Shown here in pieces: positions 33,867 through 41,217 of a DNA stretch of 64,000 nucleotides. The stretch comes from Hominenteromicrobium mulieris (lineage in GTDB: Bacteria > Bacillota > Clostridia > Oscillospirales > Acutalibacteraceae). A program made the translations under genes and the position numbers. How positions within the stretch are numbered: position 1 is the stretch's first letter; each line of letters begins with the position of its first letter. The DNA lies in assembly GCF_020687165.1 (NCBI RefSeq), contig NZ_JAJEQC010000003.1, one strand, 5' to 3'. Below the pieces are notes generated by a model. The model was not told the origin of the DNA. It saw only the letters and a list, made by a program, of their open reading frames with translations, and searched no databases.

Positions 33867-35154
33867 ATGAAAACAAAACGACTCACAAAGTTCGGCGCGG
33901 TGCTCTCCGCTGCACTGGTTTTACTCTCCGGCATCCTGTCGGTTTCGGCGGCTTCTGTTCCGCAAGCCGTGATTGACACCGGCAGAAAAGCATCCGTATC
34001 GCTTTATAAATACGATTTCACCTCCGCGCACGCAGACGGTGTTCTGGGAGACAACACGTACATTTCAACCGGCTATGCCGATGAGAACGTGGAAAACACT
34101 TTGATGCCGTATGCCATCGAAGGCGTTGTATTCAGCTATGCCAAAATCGCCGATCTTGCGGTACATGCCGAAACAAAAGACGGCGAACATCAAAATATGC
34201 TGCTGTATAAATTGCCGGGCGGCGACAAAACCACCGCGCTTATGAATTGCCTTGATCTCACTTCCGAAAACGCCTACAAAACCGACCGCGGCGACTTGTA
34301 TTTCACTTCGGATACCTTGATTGATGCGCTTTCCAATCATCTGAACACAGCAGAAAGCCGGACGAAAAACGCACTGGAAGCTTTTATCCGCCAAAACGGC
34401 ACTTCTATGCCGGAAACGGACAGCACAGGGCACACCTCAGCCGCGGAACTCGAGCAGGGATTATACGCCGGTATACGGCGACATCGGCAACCCGAACGAA
34501 GTCACCTTAACGTGGTCGCGCACCAACACGGCGTATTCGGACACTTTAACGGACGACTGCCATTTCTACGTGTACGGATTAAACCTCTTAAAGCTGTTCT
34601 CGGATAACCTCGGCGATTATTCCAAGGTACAGTTCAAGCTCTACAACACGACCGACGGTTATTGGGTAACCGCAAATTCCGATGATAACGGTAATTACCT
34701 CGTCAGCGGACATGCCGAAAGGGAAGACGACGCTTCCGTTTTGACCCCCGGCAGTTCCGGGCATCTTTTCTTAAAAGGTCTTGAAGACGACATCTACCGC
34801 GTGACGGAGATCAACACGGATGCAAATTACACGCTGCTCGGAAATTTCATCACCATGGAAATCCGCGCAAAAGAGTCTGGCAAGATCTGCGGCACCTGCG
34901 GAAAGAGCGAGCTGACTGCCGAAGCGTTTGAAAACGACAATGCCAAAGACATGAACGACGATAACGGTTCTGCTTCCGCCATTGTGCCGATTCATGTGAT
35001 GAACACGCGCGGGTATCGCCTGCCGAAAACCGGCGATGCCGGCACAACACTTCTTGCAGCTGGCGGCATAACCCTCGCCGTGCTCAGTGCCGCAGCGGTT
35101 ATTTTGCTTCTGGTTTTCAAAAAAAAGATAAGTTTGACGATTAAAAAAGCATAA
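33867..35154 (+). pseudogene. Major pilin with out-of-frame internal deletion
   Basis: An SpaA-type isopeptide pilin gene. The N-terminus is normal (MKTKRLTKFGAVLSAALVLL, signal peptide; VSLYKYDFTSAHADGVLGDN). At about 34,463, after TSAAELEQGLY, the frame jumps to sequence that in another frame reads YGDIGNPNEVTLTWSRTNTA, a segment that lies some 200 residues further on in relatives. That second frame continues to a normal end with an LPKTG sorting signal, hydrophobic helix and KK tail. The break shares TTATAC on both sides. It also shifts the frame, so no full protein can be made. Confidence 0.85.
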
Positions 35155-35160
35155 CAAGCG

Positions 35161-35200
35161 AGCCCGCCTGTGTTGAAGCTTACAGGCGGGCTCCGTTTTA
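35161..35200 (+). terminator. Terminator between pilin and sortase genes
   Basis: AGCCCGCCTGT (35,161-35,171) pairs perfectly with ACAGGCGGGCT (35,182-35,192), followed by CCGTTTTATT. It could limit sortase expression relative to pilin. Confidence 0.8.
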
Positions 35201-35214
35201 TTAAGGAGACTTTT

Positions 35215-36078
35215 ATGCACAAAAAGCGAATTTTGCTGCACGTTCTTTTTCTTGTTCTTTTCCTCATCGGCATCGGGGCAGCCGCATACCCGGCGTTCGG
35301 GAACTGGTATACCGAGCAAAAACGATCCGTTGTCCTGACCGAGTACGAAAAGGCACTTGCAAAAATAGAGGATGCCGATCTGACCGACGCATTCAAGCAA
35401 GCCGAAATCTATAACGATGCCCTTTTTACCGGCGAGATTGATGAGAAAGAACGCCCGGACTACGGCGAACTTCTCTGCACGACCGAAGACGGCATCATGG
35501 GCTATGTGGAGATCCCAGCCATTCAAATTCGCCTGCCGATCTACCACGGCTGCACGGAAAACGAACTCAGCAAAGGTGCAGGGCACCTGCCGAGTTCGTC
35601 TCTGCCCGTCGGCGGAAAAAGCACGCACGCCGTTTTAGCTGCACACTCCGGCAGAGCAGATTCTAAAATGTTCACCGATTTGGATCAGGTCAAAGAAGGT
35701 GATCTGGTCTATCTTTACGTGCTGAATAAAACTTTGACGTATGAGGTAGACAAAATCACGGTCACAACACCCGATGACACCGACGCCATTCAGATCATCG
35801 ACGGCGAAGACCTTCTGACGCTGCTGACCTGCACGCCATACGGCACGAATACGCACCGCCTGCTTGTGCGCGGGCATCGAATTTTCCCCGACGAAACGCT
35901 CTCCACTTCTAAACCGTCAGAAGCAAAGCCCGAGCACCCCGACACGGCTGTTCACCGATCCACATGGACGAACGAGTACCGAAACGGGCTTACGGAAGGA
36001 TTGCTTTTTGCTCTGCTCATTCTCTTAATATCCGTGTTTCTGTACGGCATTATCCGCCTGAAAGCCAAGCGCTCCTGA
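35215..36078 (+). CDS. Class C sortase (pilin polymerase)
   Basis: A 287-residue membrane transpeptidase that joins pilin subunits through LPxTG-type signals. It has an N-terminal helix (ILLHVLFLVLFLIGIGAAAY), the catalytic His in HAVLAAHSGRADSKMF (about 145), Cys in TLLTCTPYGTNTHRLLVRGH (about 205) with the TLxTC and downstream Arg, and a C-terminal membrane helix typical of class C enzymes (LLFALLILLISVFLYGII). AAGGAG lies seven bases from ATG 35215. It seems intact, although both nearby pilin genes are broken. Confidence 0.93.
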   Translation: MHKKRILLHVLFLVLFLIGIGAAAYPAFGNWYTEQKRSVVLTEYEKALAKIEDADLTDAFKQAEIYNDALFTGEIDEKERPDYGELLCTTEDGIMGYVEIPAIQIRLPIYHGCTENELSKGAGHLPSSSLPVGGKSTHAVLAAHSGRADSKMFTDLDQVKEGDLVYLYVLNKTLTYEVDKITVTTPDDTDAIQIIDGEDLLTLLTCTPYGTNTHRLLVRGHRIFPDETLSTSKPSEAKPEHPDTAVHRSTWTNEYRNGLTEGLLFALLILLISVFLYGIIRLKAKRS

Positions 36079-36084
36079 TTTTCT

Positions 36085-36507
36085 ATGAAAGAGATCAATC
36101 TGCGGGAATATTACCCGGAGCTTTACACCGAAGACTCTGTAATTTCGGTCTCGGATGAAATCGCGGAGATGATGCGCCGCTCCATATTAGAAGAAAAGGC
36201 GTATCAGCGCCGCTTATGTCGATATCAGGCCTACTACTCTTTAGATTACGCCCTGACCGCGGAAAATGAAAGAGATTTGCTCGACGACGAAGCACCCGAA
36301 GACCTGCAGGAGCAAAAGGAGCGCCGACGAAAACTGCAAAAAGCATTCCGAACGCTCACCCCATCCCAGCAGCGGCGCATCTATAAAAGGTACTTTCTTT
36401 GTATGAGCTATGTGGAAATCTCCCAGTCCGAAGGATGCACGATTTCTGCCGTTTGCAACAGCATCCACCGCAGCCTCAAAAAATTGAAAAAGAATTACGA
36501 TCTATAA
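36085..36507 (+). CDS. Sigma-70-like regulator of the pilin island
   Basis: A 140-residue protein related to small sigma-70-like factors of conjugative elements. It begins MKEINLREYYPELYTEDSVI; the C-terminal helix-turn-helix is FRTLTPSQQRRIYKRYFL followed by MSYVEISQSEGCTISAVCNS, fitting sigma region 4. It starts six bases after the sortase stop. It resembles in layout the reverse-strand protein at 40,325-40,735 of element 2. The role, direct promoter recognition or regulation, is inferred. Confidence 0.8.
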   Translation: MKEINLREYYPELYTEDSVISVSDEIAEMMRRSILEEKAYQRRLCRYQAYYSLDYALTAENERDLLDDEAPEDLQEQKERRRKLQKAFRTLTPSQQRRIYKRYFLCMSYVEISQSEGCTISAVCNSIHRSLKKLKKNYDL

Positions 36508-36514
36508 ATCCATG

Positions 36515-36700
36515 CTAAAAAATTCCGTCACAGCTTTCACTGCGGCGGAATTTTTTATATACGGTATCATTGCCGTGTACGCGTTCATTCCATGCCGCAA
36601 TCATCGCTTCATTCATGGCGTCTACATCGGGATATGGCCGCTCGCACATCTCTACAACATTAGCATGGCCGAAGTGCGTATCGGCAGTATAATAGATCAT
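36515..36700 (-). pseudogene. Metallophosphoesterase, 3'-truncated
   Basis: The reverse-strand frame starts MIYYTADTHFGHANVVEMCE, the DxHxGH metal-binding start of calcineurin-like phosphoesterases, and continues VDAMNEAMIAAWNERVHGND to about residue 47, where the family would go on with its GD motif. Instead it ends in unrelated residues over the hairpin that terminates the forward sigma-like gene. Family members are about 160-180 residues, so about 110 are missing. It is presumably a remnant. Confidence 0.8.
36519..36558 (+). terminator. Terminator of the sigma-like gene, overlapping the phosphoesterase remnant
   Basis: AAATTCCG pairs with CGGAATTT around a loop that contains extra GC pairing, followed by TTTATA. 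Confidence 0.6.
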
Positions 36701-36911
36701 AGTTGCTCCGCCTCCTATCGTTTGACCACCATCACAAGGGAGGAAGCATCTGCAATAAGGTGCTAATTACACCAGATGATCTTCATTAACCAGAGGAATA
36801 CCCATGCTTTCCTTTGCAATCTCCAAAAACATCTTTATTGAATATACCAAAATAACATTCTACGTATGCCCTTATGATAATCTCGTTTATATTATATATT
36901 TCGTAGTTTTT

Positions 36912-37001
36912 GCAAAAAGTCGTTTTAAAAAGTTTTACTTTGTTGCAAAAAGTCGTCCGAAAAAGTTTGCGATTCATAATCAAAGTCCATTGAAAAAGTT
37001 C
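36912..37001 (+). repeat. Three 24-bp repeats at 33-bp spacing upstream of the ATPase remnant
   Basis: GCAAAAAGTCGT-N4-AAAAAGTTT occurs at 36,912-36,935 and 36,945-36,968, and a diverged copy (CAAAGTCCATTGAAAAAGTT) at about 36,978-37,001. The 33-base step is close to three helical turns, so a protein could bind one face. They lie 55 bases before the ATPase start and could be its operator array. Confidence 0.6.
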
Positions 37002-37056
37002 ACGATTTGTGATATGCTATGCGCAAAGTTAGGAAAACGATTCGGAGGGAGCCGCG

Positions 37057-37743
37057 ATGTTAAAACGAAAAATAGAAAAGCGTTTGACTGAATGGAAAAA
37101 CACACCGAGACACTAACCATTGATCATTAAAGGATGCAGACAGTGCGGAAAAACCTTTTCCGTGCTGGAGTTTGCTAAGAAAAATTATAAGCATGTGGTC
37201 TATCTGAATTTCTTCGAGAATCCGGACTATGCTTCCGTTTTTGCGGGGTCTCTGGACATTGACAACATCGTCATGCTGCTTTCTGCGCTGCTTGGGAAAG
37301 AGGCAGATTTTGAGACCGGAGAGACCGTTCTGGTGTTGGACGAGATACAGGATTGCCCCGAGGCCCGAACCGCATTGAAATTCTTTCGGATCGACAGTCG
37401 GTACGATGTGATCGGCACCGGCTCTCTGCTCGGCGTAAAAGGCTATGGTAAGGAGCCGAAATCAGTTCCCGTAGGTTCGGAAACCGTAATTGATATGTAT
37501 CCGCTAGATTTTGAGGAATTCCTGTGGGCAAACGGGATCTCCGAGCCGGTCATTAATATGTTGCAAAAAGCATTGGATACGGAAACGCCGGTGCCGGACG
37601 CATTACACAGCCGCATGAAGCAGCTCCTGCTGCAATATGCCGTCGTCGGTGGAATGCCGGATGCGGTACAGACTTTTGTGGACAGCAAGCAGATGAACGA
37701 AGTGCTGCGTATCCAGCGTGACATCGTGCGTTCTTATGATTAG
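37057..37743 (+). pseudogene. AAA+ ATPase (DUF4143-type), with nonsense codon and truncated by element 2
   Basis: The gene starts ATG 37057 after TCGGAGGGA and encodes a DUF4143-type ATPase. After 19 codons (WKNTPRH) a TAA replaces the usual Lys codon. The frame then continues PLIIKGCRQCGKTFSVLEFA (Walker A), VLVLDEIQDCPEARTAL (Walker B) and VIGTGSLLGVKGYGKE. At 37,743 it stops where relatives go on with about 200 residues (RDIVRSYD, then DDM...). The break is the insertion point of the serine-recombinase element. The lost part should lie at the other end of element 2, outside the window. Confidence 0.88.
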
Positions 37744-37775
37744 CGCCTATTAGGAAAACACACTGTCAAAGGGGT

Positions 37776-37803
37776 TTGTAGCGGGGGTTAGCCCGCTACT
37801 GCG
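37776..37803 (-). terminator. Hairpin at the recombinase 3' end, next to the element terminus
   Basis: GTAGCGGG and CCCGCTAC flank a short loop and overlap the recombinase stop codon. No strong T-run follows on the reverse strand, so it may act in recombinase binding or mRNA stability rather than termination. Confidence 0.45.
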
Positions 37804-39470
37804 GTATCTTCCGTAGTGTTAATTTCAATGTACTCTGCAATCTTGTGGAGCTCGTCAGCAAATTTGAATTTCACGCTGATATTGCCGTTTTCATAGACCT
37901 TGATATAGTCCACAAGCTCAACCAAGATTTCCCGATTGAGGGCCTCAATGTTTTGATACTTCATAAAGGCTACCAGTGCGGGATGCTCGTTGTCTACATC
38001 GTTTGCCAGTTCTGCGCGTTCAGCGTTCAGCCGGGTAAGCACTGCGGAAATATCAGAAGTCTGCCGTTCATAGTCGGCTTTCATATCCCGGTATTCCTGC
38101 TGGGTGATTTCACCATCTTTCCAGTCCTGATAAAGAGATTGCTTGTAGCGTGTTATCTTTGTCAGTTCCCGCTCTTTTGCAGCTATCAGATCGTCCAGTC
38201 GGTAAGACTGGCTTTTTTTGATTGGAGCGGAATTGATCTGCGTGACGATTTCCGAGTAGGAAACAGCCAAATGTACCTGATGCTGTACAGCGAACAAAAC
38301 AGCAGCCTCCAGCCGTTCATGCTTGATTGAGTGCATGGTGCAGGCTGTCCGGGAACGGTTCTTGTAGGTTGAGCAAGAATAATATACATTGTTGTTCTTG
38401 CCAACGCATCGGGTAATGGCCCGCCCGCAATCGGCACATTTCAGAAAGCCGCTGAATAAATGTACCTCACGGCCTTTCGGGGAAGTACGGGTATCACGCT
38501 GTAAGAGAGCCTGTACCTTGTCGAAAGTTTCATAGTCGATAATGGCCTCATGCGTTCCAGCCACTTCCACCCATTCCTCGCGGGGAACAGCTTCAATCTG
38601 GTGTACCTTGTAGCTTTTCACCCGGCTCCGGCCTTGGGCTAAATCCCCGGTGTAGGTCGGATTGGTAAGAATGGAGTGGATCATGCGGGCTCCCCACATA
38701 GGATCGTCATACCCTCTTGTCGAAACAGGCAAGCCCTTTTGTACCTTGTAAGCCGAGGGGCTCGGTACGCCGTGTTCGTTCAGGTACAATGCGATAGCAC
38801 GTTTTGATGACCCTTGAATAAGCATTGTGAAAATGAGTTTGACATTTTCAGCAGCATCGGGATCAACAATCAGCCTGTGCTTGTCCTTTTGGTGCTTTAC
38901 ATAGCCGTAAGGAGCAAATGCTCCGATATACTGGCCGTTGCGCCGTTTGTAATCAAATACCTGCCGGATCTTTTTGGAAGTCTGATAGCAGTAATTATCG
39001 TTCATCACGTTTGTAATGGGAACGATGATATTTGAAACGCTGTCGGGGTTCTTGTAGCTGTCCACATTCTCAGCAAGGCTGATAAAGCGAACACCCATTT
39101 GAACAAACAGGTTATCGATCAAACTTCCGGCATCGCTATAATTTCGTGCGAAGCGGGACAGGTCTTTTACTATAACGCAGTTGATTTTACCACTCATGAC
39201 ATCCGCCAAGAGCCGTTGAAAATCTTCACGGTTGGCGTCCGTTCCAGTATGACCATCATCCACATATTCCGTGATGCTTTCAAACTCGTCAATGTTGCGT
39301 CGGTAAAAATCGTTCAGTAGGTCACGCTGGTTCTTTACGCTGTTGCTATCGTCTTTTCCTTTTTTCAAATCTTCCTTTGAAAGCCGGATATAGATGCCCA
39401 GCCGCCAGCGGCTGATTGTGTAAGAGGGAGAGAAACTCTGCTGATACCCTCTGTTTTTTGCTCGTGCCAT
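37788..39470 (-). CDS. TndX-type large serine recombinase
   Basis: A 560-residue site-specific recombinase that would excise and insert element 2. Catalytic domain: RLGIYIRLSKEDLKKGKDDS with the nucleophile Ser in SNSVKNQRD (about 42), EYVDDGHTGTDANREDFQRL and IVKDLSRFARNYSDAG. The recombinase domain has YLNEHGVPSPSAYK and ILTNPTYTGDLAQGRSR. A zinc ribbon follows with FSGFLKCADCGRAITRC and the YYSCSTYK pair, then a coiled coil and a DUF4368-like tail. Length and motifs are normal for TndX/TnpX. It lies at the left terminus, transcribed outward, the usual position. Confidence 0.95.
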   Translation of the reverse strand: MARAKNRGYQQSFSPSYTISRWRLGIYIRLSKEDLKKGKDDSNSVKNQRDLLNDFYRRNIDEFESITEYVDDGHTGTDANREDFQRLLADVMSGKINCVIVKDLSRFARNYSDAGSLIDNLFVQMGVRFISLAENVDSYKNPDSVSNIIVPITNVMNDNYCYQTSKKIRQVFDYKRRNGQYIGAFAPYGYVKHQKDKHRLIVDPDAAENVKLIFTMLIQGSSKRAIALYLNEHGVPSPSAYKVQKGLPVSTRGYDDPMWGARMIHSILTNPTYTGDLAQGRSRVKSYKVHQIEAVPREEWVEVAGTHEAIIDYETFDKVQALLQRDTRTSPKGREVHLFSGFLKCADCGRAITRCVGKNNNVYYSCSTYKNRSRTACTMHSIKHERLEAAVLFAVQHQVHLAVSYSEIVTQINSAPIKKSQSYRLDDLIAAKERELTKITRYKQSLYQDWKDGEITQQEYRDMKADYERQTSDISAVLTRLNAERAELANDVDNEHPALVAFMKYQNIEALNREILVELVDYIKVYENGNISVKFKFADELHKIAEYIEINTTEDTAVAG

Positions 39471-39541
39471 TGTTCCTCCTTCCCTATCACATTACACTTA
39501 TATTATAACTCTGTCCGAGGAGGACAACAAGGATGCCTCCG

Positions 39542-39564
39542 CTTCGGGACACTTTGTCTCGAAG
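39542..39564. repeat. Element 2 palindrome, copy 1
   Basis: Arms CTTCGGGACA and TGTCTCGAAG with spacer CTT (one mismatch). It lies 72 bases upstream of the recombinase start and downstream of the DUF6870-like gene. Confidence 0.9.
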
Positions 39565-39588
39565 AAGCAAAACGAGCTGTAACCGAAG

Positions 39589-39855
39589 TTACAGCCCGCT
39601 TCTTTGCCGCAGCAGGAAATCCGTCAGCTTATCTTGGAGAGATGGCCCGCTTTCAGCAAATTCAATTTTCACGCCAACACCACCGATGCAAAAGCAGTAT
39701 GGATTTTTGACAGTCTGCAAAAATCGAGTGATGCGCTCCTTTCGGGAAAGCGCATTGTCAAAGGTCATACCGCTCACATCAGGCAGGGACTCGGCAGCCA
39801 CCGCGCCAATGTCAACGCTTCTCATTTGTTCAAGTTCCTGTGTAGTTAATTTCAC
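39589..39855 (-). CDS. DUF6870-like small protein
   Basis: An 88-residue protein from a family often found next to the recombinase in Tn1549-like elements, with no known role. Landmarks are KLTTQELEQMRSVDI, LPDVSGMTFDNALSRKERIT and KIEFAESGPSLQDKLTDFLL. The start is GTG 39855, eight bases after AAGGAGG; the longer in-frame extension to 39,927 lacks a ribosome site. Family assignment is from remembered motif similarity. Confidence 0.75.
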   Translation of the reverse strand: MKLTTQELEQMRSVDIGAVAAESLPDVSGMTFDNALSRKERITRFLQTVKNPYCFCIGGVGVKIEFAESGPSLQDKLTDFLLRQRSGL

Positions 39856-39956
39856 GGTAAACCTCCTTCGCAGATTGATAGAACGCCTCTCGCTGTTTGC
39901 TGGGGAAACGCAACAGGCCAGCACCACCGGGATGCTGGCCTATTGCCTTACTCCAC

Positions 39957-39977
39957 CTTGGGACACTTTGTCTCGAG
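39957..39977. repeat. Element 2 palindrome, copy 2
   Basis: CTTGGGACA and TGTCTCGAG around CTT, 102 bases upstream of the DUF6870-like start. It is slightly shorter and less symmetric than the consensus. Confidence 0.85.
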
Positions 39978-40324
39978 GTTTATTATAGTTTTTGAATATT
40001 AGAGAGCGCCGCACATATTTACTTGACCTGTCCAAAGACAATCTTTATTTTCTGTGCGGCGCTCTCAACGCAAGTAAAGCGACAAGCCCGGAGGAACAGG
40101 CAGCCAGTCTGTTCAGCGCCGGATCATGGCCTTGGGCTGGCTGGGCCCATTTACAGTGCTGATGTTGTTCGCTCAATCTCTTTGGGAAGATGTCAACGCG
40201 CACCCACCGTCTGGCTCCCCGTACTTACTCAGGGTTGCCGTTATTCCCTTGCGTTAGGAAGAAAACCTCCTCTCATAAACCGAGACATTTTTTCATCAAT
40301 TCCAAGTGGGTTAAGATGAAAAAA
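39978..40324. other. Gene-free region with a 14-bp inverted repeat
   Basis: No gene is supported. GAGAGCGCCGCACA (40,002-40,015) is perfectly repeated in inverse orientation at 40,053-40,066 with 37 bases between, and the loop contains a shorter TGTCC/AAAGACA-like pair. This is a candidate binding or origin structure. The rest (40,067-40,320) has only a 44-codon frame without a ribosome site, which I do not call. Confidence 0.5.
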
Positions 40325-40735
40325 TCAAAAAGTTTTTTTCATGCGTTCAAGGCCACGCTTGATCGACTGGCGAATAGACTCCTCATGTACGCCCTCGGCC
40401 TTGGCAATTTCTTTAATCGACTTGCCAAGAATAATATGTGCGTCAATTCTGCGGCCCTGGATCTCCGGCAGAGAATTGAGAGCGTTCCACAGACGAAGAA
40501 AGGTTTCCATCCGTTCAAGGAGCTCCTGCGGGGTCGGCTCATGCAGGCAAGCGGAATACTCAATCCCGTCATCGCAGTCCAAAGAATACTGCGCCTTGTG
40601 CCGGGAGAGCCGCCGCTGGTAGGCCATCTCATAGCGGGCATCGGCCTTGAATACTTCGGCCACCTCGTCAGAAACTTCGATAAGCTGATCCTGCGTGTAC
40701 CAATAATAAAAATCTTTCAAATTGATAGTAGTCAT
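40325..40735 (-). CDS. Sigma-70-like regulator of element 2
   Basis: A 136-residue protein similar to the small sigma factors of Tn916-type elements. It begins MTTINLKDFYYWYTQDQLIE, contains AYQRRLSRHKAQYSLDCDDG and ends in a helix-turn-helix, IILGKSIKEIAKAEGVHEES. GGAGG lies eight bases before ATG 40735. It presumably turns on the conjugation or excision genes of the element. A longer reading to 40,873 would run through a palindrome copy and is unlikely. Confidence 0.82.
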   Translation of the reverse strand: MTTINLKDFYYWYTQDQLIEVSDEVAEVFKADARYEMAYQRRLSRHKAQYSLDCDDGIEYSACLHEPTPQELLERMETFLRLWNALNSLPEIQGRRIDAHIILGKSIKEIAKAEGVHEESIRQSIKRGLERMKKTF

Positions 40736-41217
40736 CGTAAAATCCTCCATTTCAGTTTGTTCGGGGTTGGTCGGAAACGAAATGGAGCAACGGCGGAGAA
40801 CGGCACCGCACCTCGGGACACTTTGTCTCGAAGTCTGGAAAGCAAAATGCGCCTGTGCGACACAAGGCCGCACAAGCGCACGAAAAAGTATTATCGGTTA
40901 TGTACTGTTTAATTTCATGTTCAAAACCGGACTGCTCCGACGGAGGGGCTACGCTTTTTTTAATTGGTGCAGATCATGGATACTGCGAAATAAAAAGAAG
41001 GACACGGAAAAATAACCTCCAATCGGCTACCGTGTCCCTGCAAGTCGTCATAGGTCTGCAAGCGCAAAGAAACGGCGGCTCTGATTTCTCAAAACCGCCG
41101 TTAGGATAATAACTTAAAATAGGCGCGCAAAATCACCTGCCTCAGCCAGCGGTTTTTTTCTTTCCCCGTAGTCGGGGCAGGTTCATGCGCTATGCAATTA
41201 TTCTTCTTTAGCTTCTA
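40736..41217. other. Gene-free region between the sigma-like gene and the transporter cargo
   Basis: No gene is supported. It holds palindrome copy 3, a GGACACGG/CCGTGTCC inverted pair (about 41,000-41,039), a terminator-like AACGGCGG/CCGCCGTT pair (41,071-41,103) and a small CCCC/GGGG hairpin near 41,170. The left edge of the inserted cargo probably falls here. Confidence 0.4.
40812..40833. repeat. Element 2 palindrome, copy 3
   Basis: CTCGGGACA and TGTCTCGAAG around CTT, 77 bases upstream of the sigma-like start codon. Confidence 0.85.

Larger units (their letters stand above)
12894..37743. mobile_element. Element 1: decayed integrative conjugative element with agr, ABC and pilin cargo
   Basis: Between the broken catalase gene and the serine-recombinase element lies a block of conjugative-element genes: ParA/ParB, ArdA, Fic, TOPRIM primase-like, DUF3846, cytosine methyltransferase, VirB4 tail and CHAP hydrolase. 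Cargo follows (ABC transporter, agr locus, pilins and sortase). The left boundary is set by the loss of catalase homology at 12,893. The right boundary is hidden by element 2, which interrupts its last visible gene. No integrase or relaxase remains in the visible part. At least four genes carry large deletions, so it is probably immobile. Boundaries are approximate. Confidence 0.65.

Noticed and set aside
36912..37001. CRISPR array
   Set aside because: Only three short diverged repeats with 9-base gaps; spacers are too short and no cas genes are present.
36786..37091. Small frames in the AT-rich region before the ATPase
   Set aside because: They arise from the three repeats and have no ribosome sites.
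39542..39564. Reading the element 2 palindromes as Rho-independent terminators
   Set aside because: The stems are long enough but no copy is followed by a T-run, and four lie inside coding sequences.
40144..40278. 44-codon forward frame beginning MALGWLGPFT
   Set aside because: No ribosome site, no promoter and no conserved neighbours; probably chance.
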